From the NCBI RefSeq assembly GCF_002706425.1, contig NZ_CP017713.1, positions 2,887,509 through 2,951,508 of the forward strand: a stretch of DNA of 64,000 bases, read 5' to 3'. Made by a program: the position numbers and the translations under genes. The notes beneath the pieces are model-generated. The model did not search any database. It was not told where the DNA came from and worked only from the letters and a program-made list of their open reading frames with translations. Below are positions 51,754-61,754 of this stretch, in pieces. Each line of letters starts with the position of its first letter. The stretch's first letter is position 1. Source of the stretch: Loigolactobacillus coryniformis subsp. coryniformis KCTC 3167 = DSM 20001 (lineage in GTDB: Bacteria > Bacillota > Bacilli > Lactobacillales > Lactobacillaceae).

Positions 51754-53223
51754 TTGGCTAAAACGCAATCTTTAGATGCCAATGGCAAACCATATAATCG
51801 TGGTCTTTTGCTAGCAACGGTCATCATTGGGACATTTGCGACGGTGCTGACACAAACTTTATTGGCCACCGCCTATCCAACCTTAATGGACGCTTTTGAC
51901 ATTTCTACCGCCACAGTACAGTGGCTAACAACTGGCTTTTTGCTGGTTAACGGGATCATGATCCCAATCAGTGCTTGGCTGATCAATCGTTTCAATTCCA
52001 AGTATCTCTACATTAGTGCTATGGTCATTTTCTTTATTGGGACTTGGATCTGTTGGCAAGCGCCTAATTTCGCAATGTTACTTACCGGCCGCTTAGTTGA
52101 AGCGGTTGGGGTTGGCTTATCAATGCCATTAATGCAGACCATCGCCCTTTCGATCTTCCCACCACAACAACGTGGGGCAGCGATGGGGGCAGTTGGTTTA
52201 GCGATCGGACTAGCGCCAGCGATTGGGCCCACACTTTCTGGTTGGGTCATTGATACTTACAATTGGCGTGTTTTATTCAGCATGATCTTACCAATTGCCG
52301 GAATCGTTATTATCGCTTCCTTCTTTACCATGCGTAAAGTTTTGGAAACTTCCAAACCATCCTTGGATATTTTATCTGCCGTCCTTTCAACGATCGGTTT
52401 CGGGAGTTTATTGTATGGTTTTTCCGAAGTCGGTACTGAAGGCTGGGGAAGCTCGATCGTTATTATCGGCATCGCAGTCGGGGTCGTATTTATCGCATTA
52501 TTTGCTTGGCGCCAGCTTAAAATGGCGAATCCATTCTTGGAATTACATGTTTTTCAAACGCCAGCATTTACACTTGCTACAATTTTAAGTGGTGTCGTTA
52601 ACATGGCGATGGTTGGTGCTGAAATGGTGCTACCGATGTATATCCAGACCGTTCGTGGCGAGTCAGCGTTCCATTCCGGCTTGACCTTACTTCCTGGGGC
52701 GATCATGATCGGGATCATGAGTCCCATTACCGGACGTATTTTTGATCGTTTAGGTGCACGTCACTTAGCGATCACCGGGATGACCTTATTAACGATCGGC
52801 ACGATTCCATTTATTTTCTTAACCAAATCAACACCGATGATCAATTTGATCATTTTATACGCAATTCGGATGTTCGGGATTGCGATGGTCATGATGCCAG
52901 TGACAACCGCCGGAATGAACGCTTTACCATTACATTTGATCAGTCATGGGACTGCCGTCAACAACACGTTACGGCAGGTAGCCAGTTCCGTTGGGACGGC
53001 CATTTTGATCAGTGTCTTAACGAACGTGACGAACAATCAAATGCCTGGCAAACACGTTTTGCATAACTTACCATTACAATACAAAGATCAAGCAATGAGT
53101 GCCGTTGTTTCCGGCTATAAGGCTGCTTTCATTGTTGCGGCTTTATTCTGTGCGATTGGTTTATTCGTCACATTCTTTGTTCACGACAAAAAAGCGCCTA
53201 GTGTTACAGGAGGTGACAAATAA
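51754..53223 (+). CDS. DHA2 family MFS drug exporter (EmrB/QacA-like)
   Basis: A 489-residue transporter with 14 membrane helices. 'ATVLTQTLLATAYPTLMDAF', 'TVQWLTTGFLLVNGIMIPI' and 'GAVGLAIGLAPAIGPTLSGWV' (motif C) mark DHA2 exporters. It starts at TTG 51754 with GAAAGAGGG 8 bases upstream. The next gene overlaps its stop by one base, forming an operon with a DUF4811 protein, an arrangement common in lactobacilli. Regulation is probably by the divergent MerR protein. Substrates are probably lipophilic drugs or toxic metabolites. Confidence 0.94.
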   Translation: MAKTQSLDANGKPYNRGLLLATVIIGTFATVLTQTLLATAYPTLMDAFDISTATVQWLTTGFLLVNGIMIPISAWLINRFNSKYLYISAMVIFFIGTWICWQAPNFAMLLTGRLVEAVGVGLSMPLMQTIALSIFPPQQRGAAMGAVGLAIGLAPAIGPTLSGWVIDTYNWRVLFSMILPIAGIVIIASFFTMRKVLETSKPSLDILSAVLSTIGFGSLLYGFSEVGTEGWGSSIVIIGIAVGVVFIALFAWRQLKMANPFLELHVFQTPAFTLATILSGVVNMAMVGAEMVLPMYIQTVRGESAFHSGLTLLPGAIMIGIMSPITGRIFDRLGARHLAITGMTLLTIGTIPFIFLTKSTPMINLIILYAIRMFGIAMVMMPVTTAGMNALPLHLISHGTAVNNTLRQVASSVGTAILISVLTNVTNNQMPGKHVLHNLPLQYKDQAMSAVVSGYKAAFIVAALFCAIGLFVTFFVHDKKAPSVTGGDK

Positions 53224-53954
53224 TGTTGATCGTACTCGTTTTATTAAGCGCACTTTTATTCGCGATCGTCACAATTTCGACTAATCAGCGCAGTGCAGCC
53301 CGTAATGCTATCACCGGTGTATTGTTAGTATTATTGGTCGGTTCGATTGCCCTTTTATTCACTAACGATAACCAACATTGGGGGATGAAAACCGTCACCA
53401 CTACAACGGAAAAACCGTTGACGTCGGCTTCTAATATGTCTGGCGCTAACTTACTGTTGTATCAAGCACTTGGTAATGGTAAAGAAAAAATCTTTATCTA
53501 CAAAACTAACACACAACAGAAAAAAGTAGCTACTACCCAAGCCGATATTAAAACGACGAGCAAAGTGACCAGAAGCAATACGAAAAACGCTAAGTTAGTG
53601 ACTAAAACGCAACGCTACGTTTATCGTAATGGCTTCTACCGTGCGTTATTTGCCGGTGTCGACAATAATCATGCCTTCAAATCACGGCAACATGAATTTA
53701 AAGTGGGCAATAACTGGGTCGTTCTCAGTACCACACAAGCCAAAGCACTACAAAAACAGGCTAAAACTTCACAGGCTAAGTTAAAAGCGCAATTAACTGC
53801 AGCAGTTAAAGCTAAAATGGTCGCCGCTTTGAAACAGAATCCACAGATGACCACTGAACAACAACAGGCTTTACAAAAGCAATATACTGCCGCCGCACAA
53901 AAACAAGCACAACAGCAAGTTTTAGCGCAGTTACAAAAAGAATCATTGAAGTAA
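53223..53954 (+). CDS. DUF4811 membrane protein
   Basis: A 243-residue protein with two N-terminal membrane helices ('IVLVLLSALLFAIVTIS' and 'AITGVLLVLLVGSIALLF'), an extracytoplasmic domain (about 50-175) and a long Gln/Ala/Lys-rich helical tail ('ALQKQAKTSQAKLKAQL'). DUF4811 proteins typically follow DHA2 exporters; they may assist the pump across the envelope as an accessory factor. That role is inferred from linkage. The start overlaps the exporter stop, so translation is coupled. A strong terminator follows. Confidence 0.85.
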   Translation: MLIVLVLLSALLFAIVTISTNQRSAARNAITGVLLVLLVGSIALLFTNDNQHWGMKTVTTTTEKPLTSASNMSGANLLLYQALGNGKEKIFIYKTNTQQKKVATTQADIKTTSKVTRSNTKNAKLVTKTQRYVYRNGFYRALFAGVDNNHAFKSRQHEFKVGNNWVVLSTTQAKALQKQAKTSQAKLKAQLTAAVKAKMVAALKQNPQMTTEQQQALQKQYTAAAQKQAQQQVLAQLQKESLK

Positions 53955-53957
53955 TTT

Positions 53958-53987
53958 AAAAGTCAGCCGTTGCGGCTGACTTTTTTA
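53958..53987 (+). terminator. Terminator of the exporter operon
   Basis: AGTCAGCCG and CGGCTGACT around a TTG loop, flanked by AAA and TTTTTT. Confidence 0.9.
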
Positions 53988-53999
53988 TTTGCCATATTG

Positions 54000-54049
54000 T
54001 TGACACGGTGTCACCTCGCTGTTAAAATGACATTATTGACACGGTGTCA
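54000..54049 (+). promoter_or_regulatory. Promoter and twin operators of the heme exporter operon
   Basis: TTGACA (54000-54005), 17 bases, TAAAAT (54023-54028). Two identical palindromes TGACACGGTGTCA (54001-54013 and 54037-54049) lie on the -35 box and just after the -10 box, 36 bp apart. The sequence is close to the palindrome I recall for the Lactococcus HrtR operator (TGACACnnTGTCA type). Binding at either would block transcription of hrtRBA. Confidence 0.75.
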
Positions 54050-54096
54050 CTTTTGATTATTAACATATAAATAATCAGCTTCAAAGGAGGACTTCA

Positions 54097-54618
54097 ATGG
54101 TTTCGACGACTTTCAAAAACTTAGCACCTGATAAACAAGCACGGATCCAAGCTGCGCTGCTAAACGAATTTTCGGCCCATCCATTAGCGGACGCACAGGT
54201 TGCGCGGATCGTACAGCAAGCACAGATCGCGCGGGGCGCTTTCTATAAATATTTTACGGATCTAACCGATGCTTACCGCTATTTGTATCATCAAGTTATG
54301 CTAGAAGTTCATAGCGCTATTCCACGGACCGCGTTTAAAACTTTTACGCCCGCCATTTATTTACAGGCAGTTCGCGACTTTGTCGATCAAGCCGCTGATA
54401 GTCAGTATCGCGAATTGATCAAACGTCATTTGACCCAAAACGAGGCTTTATTAGCAGCGCCAAGGCAGCCAGTGATGGATATTCCTGACGCTGTCTGGGC
54501 AGCTGGTATTTTAAGCCACGAAACGATCAAACAGGTGTTGTTATACCCAGATACTAAAAAAGCGGCGCTTGATCGTTTAGCCAGCGCGCTTGAAGCTTTA
54601 GCAAGAAAGGATGAGTAG
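54097..54618 (+). CDS. hrtR: TetR family regulator, HrtR-like heme sensor
   Basis: A 173-residue TetR-type repressor with N-terminal helix-turn-helix ('RIVQQAQIARGAFYKYFTDL'). It is followed by an FtsX permease and an ATPase in the order of the Lactococcus lactis hrtRBA operon, where HrtR senses heme. His72 and His141 are present; in L. lactis the heme ligands are His72 and His149 as I recall, so His72 coincides and the second is near. Two TGACACGGTGTCA operators precede it, implying autoregulation. AAAGGAGG lies 8 bases before the ATG. Confidence 0.75.
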   Translation: MVSTTFKNLAPDKQARIQAALLNEFSAHPLADAQVARIVQQAQIARGAFYKYFTDLTDAYRYLYHQVMLEVHSAIPRTAFKTFTPAIYLQAVRDFVDQAADSQYRELIKRHLTQNEALLAAPRQPVMDIPDAVWAAGILSHETIKQVLLYPDTKKAALDRLASALEALARKDE

Positions 54619-55680
54619 ATGTTTTTAGCTTTAAAAGAAATCAAACATGAAAAATTACGTTATAGCCTGATTATTGCGATGATCGTCCTGATCAGCTATT
54701 TGATTTTTGTTTTGACCAGCTTGGCACTTGGCCTAGCCCGCCAAAACACCGATGCGATCGACTCTTGGTCTAGCCAACGAATCACGTTAAATCAAGACGC
54801 CAATATTAATCTCAGCCAATCGCTGATCACCAAGGCGCAATTGGCAAAGGCAAAATTAAGTCACCAAGAAGCTTACTTAGGTCAAGCTGCTGTCGTGGCC
54901 ACCGCTAAAGGACGAGAAAAGGATTCAGCTCAATTCATCGGTTTAAACGCTGATCAATTTATCGCCCAGAATTTGAAGCTATCCGCCGGTCACAAACCGA
55001 CCACCAACCAAGAGATCGTTGTCGATACAGCTTTTAAAGAAGACGGCTACAAACTAGGCGATTATCTACAACTCAACTCATTTGCTAAAAAATTTCGGAT
55101 CGTTGGTTTTACTGAAAATGCCAAGTTAAATGTGGCGCCAGTAGTTTACGGCACAATGACTGCGTGGCATCAATTAAAGAATCTTGGTCCTGAATTTGCC
55201 GCCAGTGCGATCGTCTCACAGCGCAACACATTTAAGGTCAACAATCCGCAACTTAAGCAATACACCACGCAAACCTTTATCGATAAATTACCAGGTTACT
55301 CAGCCCAAAATTCGACCTTTACCTTTATGATCGCCTTCTTGATGATCATTTCATTGATCGTGATTGCGGTTTTTCTTTACATTTTAACCGTACAAAAATT
55401 GCAAAATTATGCGGTTTTACGTGCACAGGGAATTCCGGCCAAAACATTGGTCAACGCGACGATCAGTCAAGCGTTGGTGCTGGTTATTAGTGGCTTAATT
55501 ATTGGCACCTTATTGACTGCAATAACCGCCGTAGCGATTCCGGCTAGTGTGCCCATGGCTTTTGACATCCCAATTTTAGCCGCCGTAGCGTTAGGTTTAG
55601 TCTTCACCGGTATTATCGGCGCGCTAGTCCCAGTACGAACAATTTTACATGTAGATCCAGTCAGTGTTATAGGAGGTTAG
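54619..55680 (+). CDS. hrtB: Heme exporter permease, HrtB-like
   Basis: A 353-residue FtsX-type permease with one N-terminal helix, a large extracytoplasmic domain (about 45-235), and three C-terminal helices ('FMIAFLMIISLIVIAVFLYIL', 'ALVLVISGLIIGTLLTAI', 'AAVALGLVFTGIIGALV'). Length and layout equal HrtB of heme efflux systems. It starts immediately after the hrtR stop and precedes hrtA by 2 bases. With HrtA it would pump toxic excess heme out of the membrane, useful in a bacterium that takes up but does not make heme. Confidence 0.8.
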   Translation: MFLALKEIKHEKLRYSLIIAMIVLISYLIFVLTSLALGLARQNTDAIDSWSSQRITLNQDANINLSQSLITKAQLAKAKLSHQEAYLGQAAVVATAKGREKDSAQFIGLNADQFIAQNLKLSAGHKPTTNQEIVVDTAFKEDGYKLGDYLQLNSFAKKFRIVGFTENAKLNVAPVVYGTMTAWHQLKNLGPEFAASAIVSQRNTFKVNNPQLKQYTTQTFIDKLPGYSAQNSTFTFMIAFLMIISLIVIAVFLYILTVQKLQNYAVLRAQGIPAKTLVNATISQALVLVISGLIIGTLLTAITAVAIPASVPMAFDIPILAAVALGLVFTGIIGALVPVRTILHVDPVSVIGG

Positions 55681-55682
55681 CC

Positions 55683-56357
55683 ATGAGTGCCATTCAATTA
55701 ACCAATATCAACAAATTCTTCGGTCAAAAATCTAGTCGTGTCCACGTCTTGCATGATATCAACTTTACGGCGAACGCAGGCGAACTTAGCCTGGTGATCG
55801 GGCCATCAGGTTCAGGTAAAAGTACTTTTCTCACGATCGCTGGTGGCTTACAAACACCAAATAGCGGCACCGTCGCCTTAAATCACCAAACCTTGACTGA
55901 TTTAAGCGCCAAACAACGCGATGCCCTGCGCTTAAATAAAATTGGCTTCATTCTACAAGCCTATAATTTAGTCCCCTACCTAACTGTCCGCGAACAGTTT
56001 AGCTTAGTCGACCGCGTCAAAAAACAAGACAACTTAAGTGCGACCGAATTAGCCAGTTTATTAGCTAAATTGGGGATCACCGAATTACAAAACAAGTATC
56101 CCGCTGAACTCTCTGGCGGCCAAAAACAGCGAGTGGCGATCGCTCGCGCCTTATACACGGATCCCGCGATCATACTAGCTGACGAACCTACCGCCGCACT
56201 GGACAGTGAACGGGTTAAAGAAGTTGGTCAATTATTGGCCGACCTAGCCAAAAGTCAGAATAAGGCGATCGTTGTGGTCACTCACGACCTGCGACTGCGC
56301 GAGTACGCTGATCAAGTTTATGAACTGCTTGACGGTAAAATCAGTAAAAGTGTTTAG
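55683..56357 (+). CDS. hrtA: Heme exporter ATPase, HrtA-like
   Basis: A 224-residue ABC ATPase with Walker A GPSGSGKST, signature [15 protein letters not shown], Walker B IILADEPTAALDS and switch histidine VVTHDLR. Size matches HrtA (about 220). It is the last gene of the three-gene operon, with GGAGG overlapping the end of hrtB. It powers HrtB. The heme assignment rests on operon order and the operator; the ATPase alone could belong to any FtsX-type exporter. Confidence 0.82.
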   Translation: MSAIQLTNINKFFGQKSSRVHVLHDINFTANAGELSLVIGPSGSGKSTFLTIAGGLQTPNSGTVALNHQTLTDLSAKQRDALRLNKIGFILQAYNLVPYLTVREQFSLVDRVKKQDNLSATELASLLAKLGITELQNKYPAELSGGQKQRVAIARALYTDPAIILADEPTAALDSERVKEVGQLLADLAKSQNKAIVVVTHDLRLREYADQVYELLDGKISKSV

Positions 56358-56397
56358 AAAATGCGTTGTCCCCCAAAATCAGGGGCAACGCATTTTC
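56357..56397. terminator. Bidirectional terminator between hrtA and aldo/keto reductase
   Basis: GAAAATGCGTTG (56357-56368) and CAACGCATTTTC (56386-56397), extended inside by CCCC/GGGG. It overlaps the hrtA stop and ends 6 bases before the convergent reductase stop. Confidence 0.85.
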
Positions 56398-56402
56398 TGT
56401 CT

Positions 56403-57338
56403 TTATTTAAACAACTGATCGATTTGTTGATACTCAGCTGCCGTTAATTTTATATCCAGTGCCTTGGCATTGGCCGTTACTTGGGCGGCCTTCTTCGCGC
56501 CGGGAATCACAACACCAATCTGCGGATTTTGTACATACCAAGCGAGTACAACCTGAGCAATCGTGGCTGCGTGGGCATCCGCTACTGACTGTAATTGGGC
56601 CACCTTTTTGACAATCATTGCGAAACGGTCACCTTGAAAATCAGGATTCTTATGCCGAATATCATTAGCCGGGAAAGTCACATCAGCATGATATTTACCA
56701 GTTAATAAACCTGATGCCAATGGAAAATACGGTACAAAGCTGATTTTCTGTTGCTGCAAATACGGTAGCAAGTCGGCTTCAGCCTCCCGATGCAACAGAC
56801 TATATTGATCTTCAACCACATCAACATACCCATCGCGATTAGCTTCCTTGACTTGCGCCAAACTAAAGTTAGAAACACCAACTGCGCGGATCTTGCCAGC
56901 TTGTTTAAGATCATTTAATGCGGAGACCGCTTCATCTTTAGGCGTCTGCTGGTCCGGAAAATGGATATAAAAAATATCCAAATAGTCGGTCTGTAAGCGC
57001 CGCAAACTATCATCAACTGCTTGCCGCAGGAATTTAGGTGAATTATTCAGCTCAACTTCACCACTAGAAAGATCTTGCGCCGCCTTTGAAGCTACTACCA
57101 CTTGATGCCGATCATAGTCTTTTAAAACTTGACCGATTAACTCTTCAGAATGGCCTAACCCATAGGCAAACGCGGTATCTAACAATGTGATCCCAGCCTC
57201 AAGACCAGTACGTACGATTGCTTTACCGGTATCATCCTCTAGATCAGGAAATAAATTAGTACCACCCACTGCATTAGTGCCTAAACCAAGTGGTACTGTG
57301 GTGACGGCTGATTTACCGATCGTAACTTGTTCTGTCAT
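56403..57338 (-). CDS. Aldo/keto reductase
   Basis: A 311-residue NADPH-dependent oxidoreductase of the YajO/IolS-type group. Catalytic residues are visible: Asp in 'LLDTAFAYGLGHSEELIG', Tyr in the same segment, Lys in 'VVVASKAA' and His in 'DIFYIHFPDQ'. 'GKIRAVGVSNFS' is typical. The frame is open from 57359, but ATG 57338 (MTEQVTIGKS) lies 8 bases after AAGGAGGG and is the likely start. The physiological substrate is unknown; carbonyl detoxification is usual. Downstream of mnmG but separated by a terminator. Confidence 0.92.
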   Translation of the reverse strand: MTEQVTIGKSAVTTVPLGLGTNAVGGTNLFPDLEDDTGKAIVRTGLEAGITLLDTAFAYGLGHSEELIGQVLKDYDRHQVVVASKAAQDLSSGEVELNNSPKFLRQAVDDSLRRLQTDYLDIFYIHFPDQQTPKDEAVSALNDLKQAGKIRAVGVSNFSLAQVKEANRDGYVDVVEDQYSLLHREAEADLLPYLQQQKISFVPYFPLASGLLTGKYHADVTFPANDIRHKNPDFQGDRFAMIVKKVAQLQSVADAHAATIAQVVLAWYVQNPQIGVVIPGAKKAAQVTANAKALDIKLTAAEYQQIDQLFK

Positions 57339-57402
57339 TAACATACCCTCCTTGATCATTCAATATAACTACCGTACCACTTTCGTGTAAAAAGCGTCAA
57401 AA

Positions 57403-57430
57403 AAAGAGTCTACCACATGATAGACTCTTT
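57403..57430 (-). terminator. Terminator of mnmG
   Basis: AAAGAGTCTA (57403-57412) and TAGACTCTTT (57421-57430), followed on the minus strand by TTTTTG. It ends the mnmE-mnmG transcript. An AAGCGCGCTT motif lies between it and the mnmG stop. Confidence 0.85.
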
Positions 57431-57452
57431 TCAAGCGCGCTTAAAAGTGCGC

Positions 57453-59360
57453 TTAGCCGGTAACTTTAGCGATTCGACCTTGTTCAATATAAACACTAAG
57501 GATCGCAATATCAGCTGGATTGACCCCACTGATCCGCGTTGCTTGCGCAATCGTTTCTGGTTGGATCTTCTTTAATTTTTGATGTGCTTCAGTAGCTAGA
57601 CCATTGATCGCATCATAGTCGATATTATCCGGAATATGTTTAGCTTCCATCCGCTTCAAACGCGCTACACGTTCTTCCGCTTTTTTGATGTAGCCTGCGT
57701 ACTTCAATTGGATTTCAATTTGTTCGATCACACGACGATCCAATGATTCAGCCGGTGCCGGAATAAATTGTAAAACATCCGCATAAGTCACTTCTGGCCG
57801 TCGCAAAAATTCACTGGCCAAAACGCCATCCTTCAATGGCGTACCACCCTTACTAGTCAAAAAGGCATTAACCGCATCATTAGGCTTGATCCGTACCGAA
57901 TTCAAGCGCGCTAATTCATTTTCGATCGCAGCTTTTTTAGCCAAGAATTTAGCGTAACGAGCGTCCGAAATTAAACCTAACTCATGACCACGTTCAGTTA
58001 AACGCAGGTCAGCGTTATCATGACGTAAAATCAAGCGGTATTCAGCGCGGCTAGTCAACAAGCGATAAGGTTCATTAGTGCCCTTAGTCACTAGATCGTC
58101 GACCATGACACCAATATAAGCGTCGCTGCGTTTCAAAATAAATGGTTCTTCGATTCCTTTAGCTCGTAAGCCAGCATTGATCCCTGCTAATAAGCCTTGA
58201 CCGGCAGCTTCTTCATAACCCGAAGTCCCGTTCATCTGACCAGCTGTAAATAAGTTACGCAAAACTTTGGTTTCCAATGTTGGCCGTAATTGGTAAGGTT
58301 CCACCACATCATATTCGATGGCATAACCAGGACGCATCATTTGGGCATGCTCTAACCCAGCAACTGAATGTAGCATTTGTTGTTGAACTTCTTCAGGCAT
58401 TGAAGTCGAGAAGCCTTGAACGTACCATTCTTCTGTATTCCGGCCTTCAGGTTCTAAGAACAATTGATGGTGATCCTTGTCAGCAAAACGAACGACCTTA
58501 TCTTCGATCGATGGGCAATAACGCGGCCCCACACCTTCGATTACACCAGAAAACATTGGCGCCCGATCTAAGTTGTCGCGAATGATTTTATGGGTTGTTG
58601 GATTAGTATAAGTCAACCAGCACGAAATTTGATCTTTCAAGTAGATTGAATCTGGCGTATCGTAACTAAAATGATTAACTTCTTTATCACCAGGTTGTTC
58701 TTCCGTAACCGAATAATCGATCGTAGTGCCATCAACGCGTGGTGGTGTCCCTGTCTTGAAACGGCGTAACTTAAAGCCTTCATCGAGCAAGCTTAAAGAT
58801 AGTTTATTTGAAGGCTGTGAGTTATTTGGACCAGAAGCGTACATTAATTCACCGATAATGATCTTACCACGTGAAGCGGTCCCGGCAGCTAAGACAACAC
58901 TTTTCGCATGATAGCGAGCGCCAGTGTTGGCAACGATCCCGACACAAGCACCATCTTCAACCAATAAGCGATCAGCCGTACCTTGGCGTAATGTCAAATG
59001 GGGTTGGTTTTCAATCGTATCTTTCATGGCTTGATGATAAGCATGCTTATCCGCCTGTGCCCGTAATGCACGGACTGCAGGACCTTTACCTGTATTGAGC
59101 ATCCGCATTTGGACATAAGTTTTATCAATGTTGTGGGCCATCTCGCCGCCTAAGGCATCGATCTCACGAACAACGATTCCTTTAGCTGGGCCACCAACTG
59201 ATGGGTTACATGGCATAAAAGCAACCATATCCAAATTGATCGTTAATAATAAGGTTTCATTACCCATGCGTGCCGCTGCCAAAGCAGCTTCAGAACCAGC
59301 ATGTCCCGCACCGACAACGATCACATCGTAGTTCTGCGCATCATATTCGCGTACTTCCAT
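57453..59360 (-). CDS. mnmG: tRNA uridine-5-carboxymethylaminomethyl modification enzyme MnmG
   Basis: MnmG (GidA) works with MnmE to modify the wobble uridine of several tRNAs. The 635-residue protein starts '[23 protein letters not shown]' (FAD-binding GxGxxG), has '[12 protein letters not shown]' and the C-terminal tRNA/MnmE-binding domain. Length is normal. GGAGGG lies 10 bases before the ATG. It is 69 bases downstream of mnmE, as usual near the origin in Firmicutes. An AAGCGCGCTT motif lies in the spacer to mnmE and another directly after the stop. Confidence 0.98.
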   Translation of the reverse strand: MEVREYDAQNYDVIVVGAGHAGSEAALAAARMGNETLLLTINLDMVAFMPCNPSVGGPAKGIVVREIDALGGEMAHNIDKTYVQMRMLNTGKGPAVRALRAQADKHAYHQAMKDTIENQPHLTLRQGTADRLLVEDGACVGIVANTGARYHAKSVVLAAGTASRGKIIIGELMYASGPNNSQPSNKLSLSLLDEGFKLRRFKTGTPPRVDGTTIDYSVTEEQPGDKEVNHFSYDTPDSIYLKDQISCWLTYTNPTTHKIIRDNLDRAPMFSGVIEGVGPRYCPSIEDKVVRFADKDHHQLFLEPEGRNTEEWYVQGFSTSMPEEVQQQMLHSVAGLEHAQMMRPGYAIEYDVVEPYQLRPTLETKVLRNLFTAGQMNGTSGYEEAAGQGLLAGINAGLRAKGIEEPFILKRSDAYIGVMVDDLVTKGTNEPYRLLTSRAEYRLILRHDNADLRLTERGHELGLISDARYAKFLAKKAAIENELARLNSVRIKPNDAVNAFLTSKGGTPLKDGVLASEFLRRPEVTYADVLQFIPAPAESLDRRVIEQIEIQLKYAGYIKKAEERVARLKRMEAKHIPDNIDYDAINGLATEAHQKLKKIQPETIAQATRISGVNPADIAILSVYIEQGRIAKVTG

Positions 59361-59429
59361 CTCTTAAGTTCCCTCCATTATTAAGGTCAAGCGCCATTTC
59401 GAGCGCGCTTAACTTCTTACTGCTAGTTT

Positions 59430-60821
59430 TTATTTTCCTAAACAGAATTGGCTAAATAGTTGATTGAGCAATTCATCTTGATAAGCATCACCAGTAATCT
59501 CACCTAATAAGTCCCAGCAACGGGTCATATCGATTTGAACCAGATCAACGGGCATTTCTGCCTTGATTCCAGCTAAAACATCGTCTAGTGCTTGCTTAGC
59601 TTGATTGAGTAAACCGATTTGACGTGCATTGCTGACCAACGTTGTACTCTGGCTATTATCGATACCACCCCAGAATAAATCAGCGATTCTTTGCTCCAGT
59701 TGATCGACACCAGTCGCTGTTAATGCGGAGATCGCAATAATATTTTCTGGCGCCACGGTTTGTTGCAACTCCGCTTCGTCCAATTTTACCGGTAAATCAG
59801 TTTTATTTAGGATCACTAGTCGTTTCTTATCTTGCGTAGCTGCTAACAAAGTACGGTCTTCATCAGTTAAAGCCTCACTATTATTCAAAATAAGCAAAAC
59901 TAAATCGGCTTGTGTGATTGCTTGTTTAGAACGCTCAACACCAATTTTTTCGACTTTATCGTCGGTTTCACGAATACCAGCTGTGTCGATCAATTTAAGT
60001 GGCACATCGCGCACATTAACGTATTCCTCGATCACATCCCGGGTCGTTCCCGCAACATCGGTCACAATAGCCTTATCTTCATGGAGCAAATAGTTCAGCA
60101 AACTGGATTTACCCACGTTAGGCCGACCAACGATCGCTGTGGCTAAGCCTTCCCGCAACACTTTACCTTGGCTAGCTGTAGCTAATAATTGTTCGATCTG
60201 TTTTTTGACCATTGTTGCTTTTTCCAGCAACATTTTTGTCGTCATGGTTTCAACAGCATCATACTCAGGGTAATCAATATTAACTTCGACCTGTGCTAAC
60301 GCATCCAGGATCTCTTGGCGAATATTTTTGATCAAACGCGATAAGTTTCCATCCAACTGATTAACCGCCACTTGCATGGCTCGGTCAGTTTTAGCGCGAA
60401 TCAGATCCATAACTGACTCAGCTTGCGTCAAATCGATCCGTCCGTTGAGAAATGCCCGCTTGGTAAATTCACCTGGCTCGGCTAAGCGCGCGCCATGACT
60501 AAGTAACAATTGTAAAACATGGTTGGTCGCCACAATACCGCCATGAGTATTGATCTCAACCATTTCCTCACGGGTATACGTCTTAGGGGCCCGCAATACC
60601 GAAACCATGACTTCGTCGATGACTTCACCATTTTCTGGATCAACGATGTGCCCATAATTGATCGTGTGACTAGCAACTTTTTGTAGATCACGACCTTTAA
60701 AAATCTTCTCCGCAATCGGTAATGCATCTTCACCAGATAATCGGACGATCGAAATCGCACCTTCGCCCGGCGGGGTTGAAATAGCCGCGATCGTATCAAA
60801 CTCTGTGGTTGTATTCGCCAT
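59430..60821 (-). CDS. mnmE: tRNA modification GTPase MnmE
   Basis: MnmE (TrmE) is the GTPase partner of MnmG. It has an N-terminal folate-binding domain ('[21 protein letters not shown]'), a helical domain interrupted by the G domain (P-loop 'GRPNVGKSS', 'DVAGTTRD', 'LNKTDL'), and the C-terminal FCLGK with the conserved cysteine that binds the one-carbon unit. At 463 residues it is full length. A consensus promoter lies 115 bases upstream of the start, so mnmE and mnmG form their own transcript. Confidence 0.98.
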   Translation of the reverse strand: MANTTTEFDTIAAISTPPGEGAISIVRLSGEDALPIAEKIFKGRDLQKVASHTINYGHIVDPENGEVIDEVMVSVLRAPKTYTREEMVEINTHGGIVATNHVLQLLLSHGARLAEPGEFTKRAFLNGRIDLTQAESVMDLIRAKTDRAMQVAVNQLDGNLSRLIKNIRQEILDALAQVEVNIDYPEYDAVETMTTKMLLEKATMVKKQIEQLLATASQGKVLREGLATAIVGRPNVGKSSLLNYLLHEDKAIVTDVAGTTRDVIEEYVNVRDVPLKLIDTAGIRETDDKVEKIGVERSKQAITQADLVLLILNNSEALTDEDRTLLAATQDKKRLVILNKTDLPVKLDEAELQQTVAPENIIAISALTATGVDQLEQRIADLFWGGIDNSQSTTLVSNARQIGLLNQAKQALDDVLAGIKAEMPVDLVQIDMTRCWDLLGEITGDAYQDELLNQLFSQFCLGK

Positions 60822-60935
60822 GAAATAGCTTCCCTTCTAATTTTTTTCAACAAAAAAAGCGCCTACACCACGCCCCTTGAATGCGGAACGTGACAAAGCA
60901 CTTTGACTACTTTATCGAACTCATATTTAAGCCCT

Positions 60936-60964
60936 ACTATAAAAGTTGACTTACCATTTGTCAA
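60936..60964 (-). promoter_or_regulatory. Promoter of mnmE-mnmG
   Basis: On the minus strand TTGACA (60964-60959), 17 bases, TATAGT (60941-60936). The leader to mnmE is about 105 nt. Confidence 0.8.
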
Positions 60965-61019
60965 CGATTTTTTATTCAAACGCAAAATCAAGCGCGCTTA
61001 AATCGATATATTCAGCGAT

Positions 61020-61754
61020 TTACTTAGGTGCGATCACCACGTAGCGGTGTGGTTCCTCACCTTCTGAATAGGTGATCACATGTGGACTATCAGCCAAATG
61101 CGCATGGATCTGCTTACGCTCAAATGATGGCATTGGCTCTAGCAAAGTCGCTTGCCCGGTTGCGATGGCCTCACGCGCTGTTTTATCAGCTAAGCGCGCC
61201 AAAATTCCGTTACGTCGTTCCCGATAATCACCTACGTTTAGTAATAGGGTAAACTTCGAATGCGCATGATGATTCAAATAAACTTGCCCTAAATATTGCA
61301 AAGCATTGATGGTTTTACCATGGTGACCGATCAGTAAACCTTCTTTTTTAGTGATCAACTGAATCGTTAATCGATTTTTTGAAGCTCGTTCTAACTTCAA
61401 TTGTGCTGGCGCATCGATTGCCGCCGCCATTGCACTTAAATACGCTTTAACTGCCTGCAAGGCCCGCTCATCGTCGCGTTTGTGTGCTGGCGTCATTTGC
61501 TGCGGCTGCGGTGCAGTTGGCGCGGTTACCGCAGCCGCTACCTTACTCGGCTTGGCTTGTGGCTTGACAGCTGTTTTAGGTGGCGTTACCGGCAAAGCTG
61601 TTAATGAAACAATTGCTGGCTTACGGCCAATGCCGAGAAAACCTTTGCGACCTTCCGACACGACCTCTACATTGACTGCATCACGTTCTAAATTCAGATG
61701 CGTCAGCCCTTTTTGAATGGCAGCTTGGATCGTACTTCCTTCAAATGTCGGCAT
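61020..61754 (-). CDS. jag: RNA-binding protein Jag/KhpB
   Basis: The 244-residue protein has the N-terminal Jag domain ('TFEGSTIQAAIQKGLTHLNL', 'SEGRKGFLGIGRKPAIV'), an Ala/Pro/Lys-rich linker (about 60-105), a KH domain ('LLIGHHGKTINALQYLGQVYLN' split by the GHHG loop) and an R3H domain ('RNGILARLADKTAREAIAT', 'ERKQIHAHLADSPHV'). It binds RNA, with KhpA in other Firmicutes, and influences cell division and envelope synthesis. The ATG at 61754 has AAGGAGC before it; the earlier frame start is not used. It is downstream of yidC but behind a terminator. Confidence 0.95.
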   Translation of the reverse strand: MPTFEGSTIQAAIQKGLTHLNLERDAVNVEVVSEGRKGFLGIGRKPAIVSLTALPVTPPKTAVKPQAKPSKVAAAVTAPTAPQPQQMTPAHKRDDERALQAVKAYLSAMAAAIDAPAQLKLERASKNRLTIQLITKKEGLLIGHHGKTINALQYLGQVYLNHHAHSKFTLLLNVGDYRERRNGILARLADKTAREAIATGQATLLEPMPSFERKQIHAHLADSPHVITYSEGEEPHRYVVIAPK

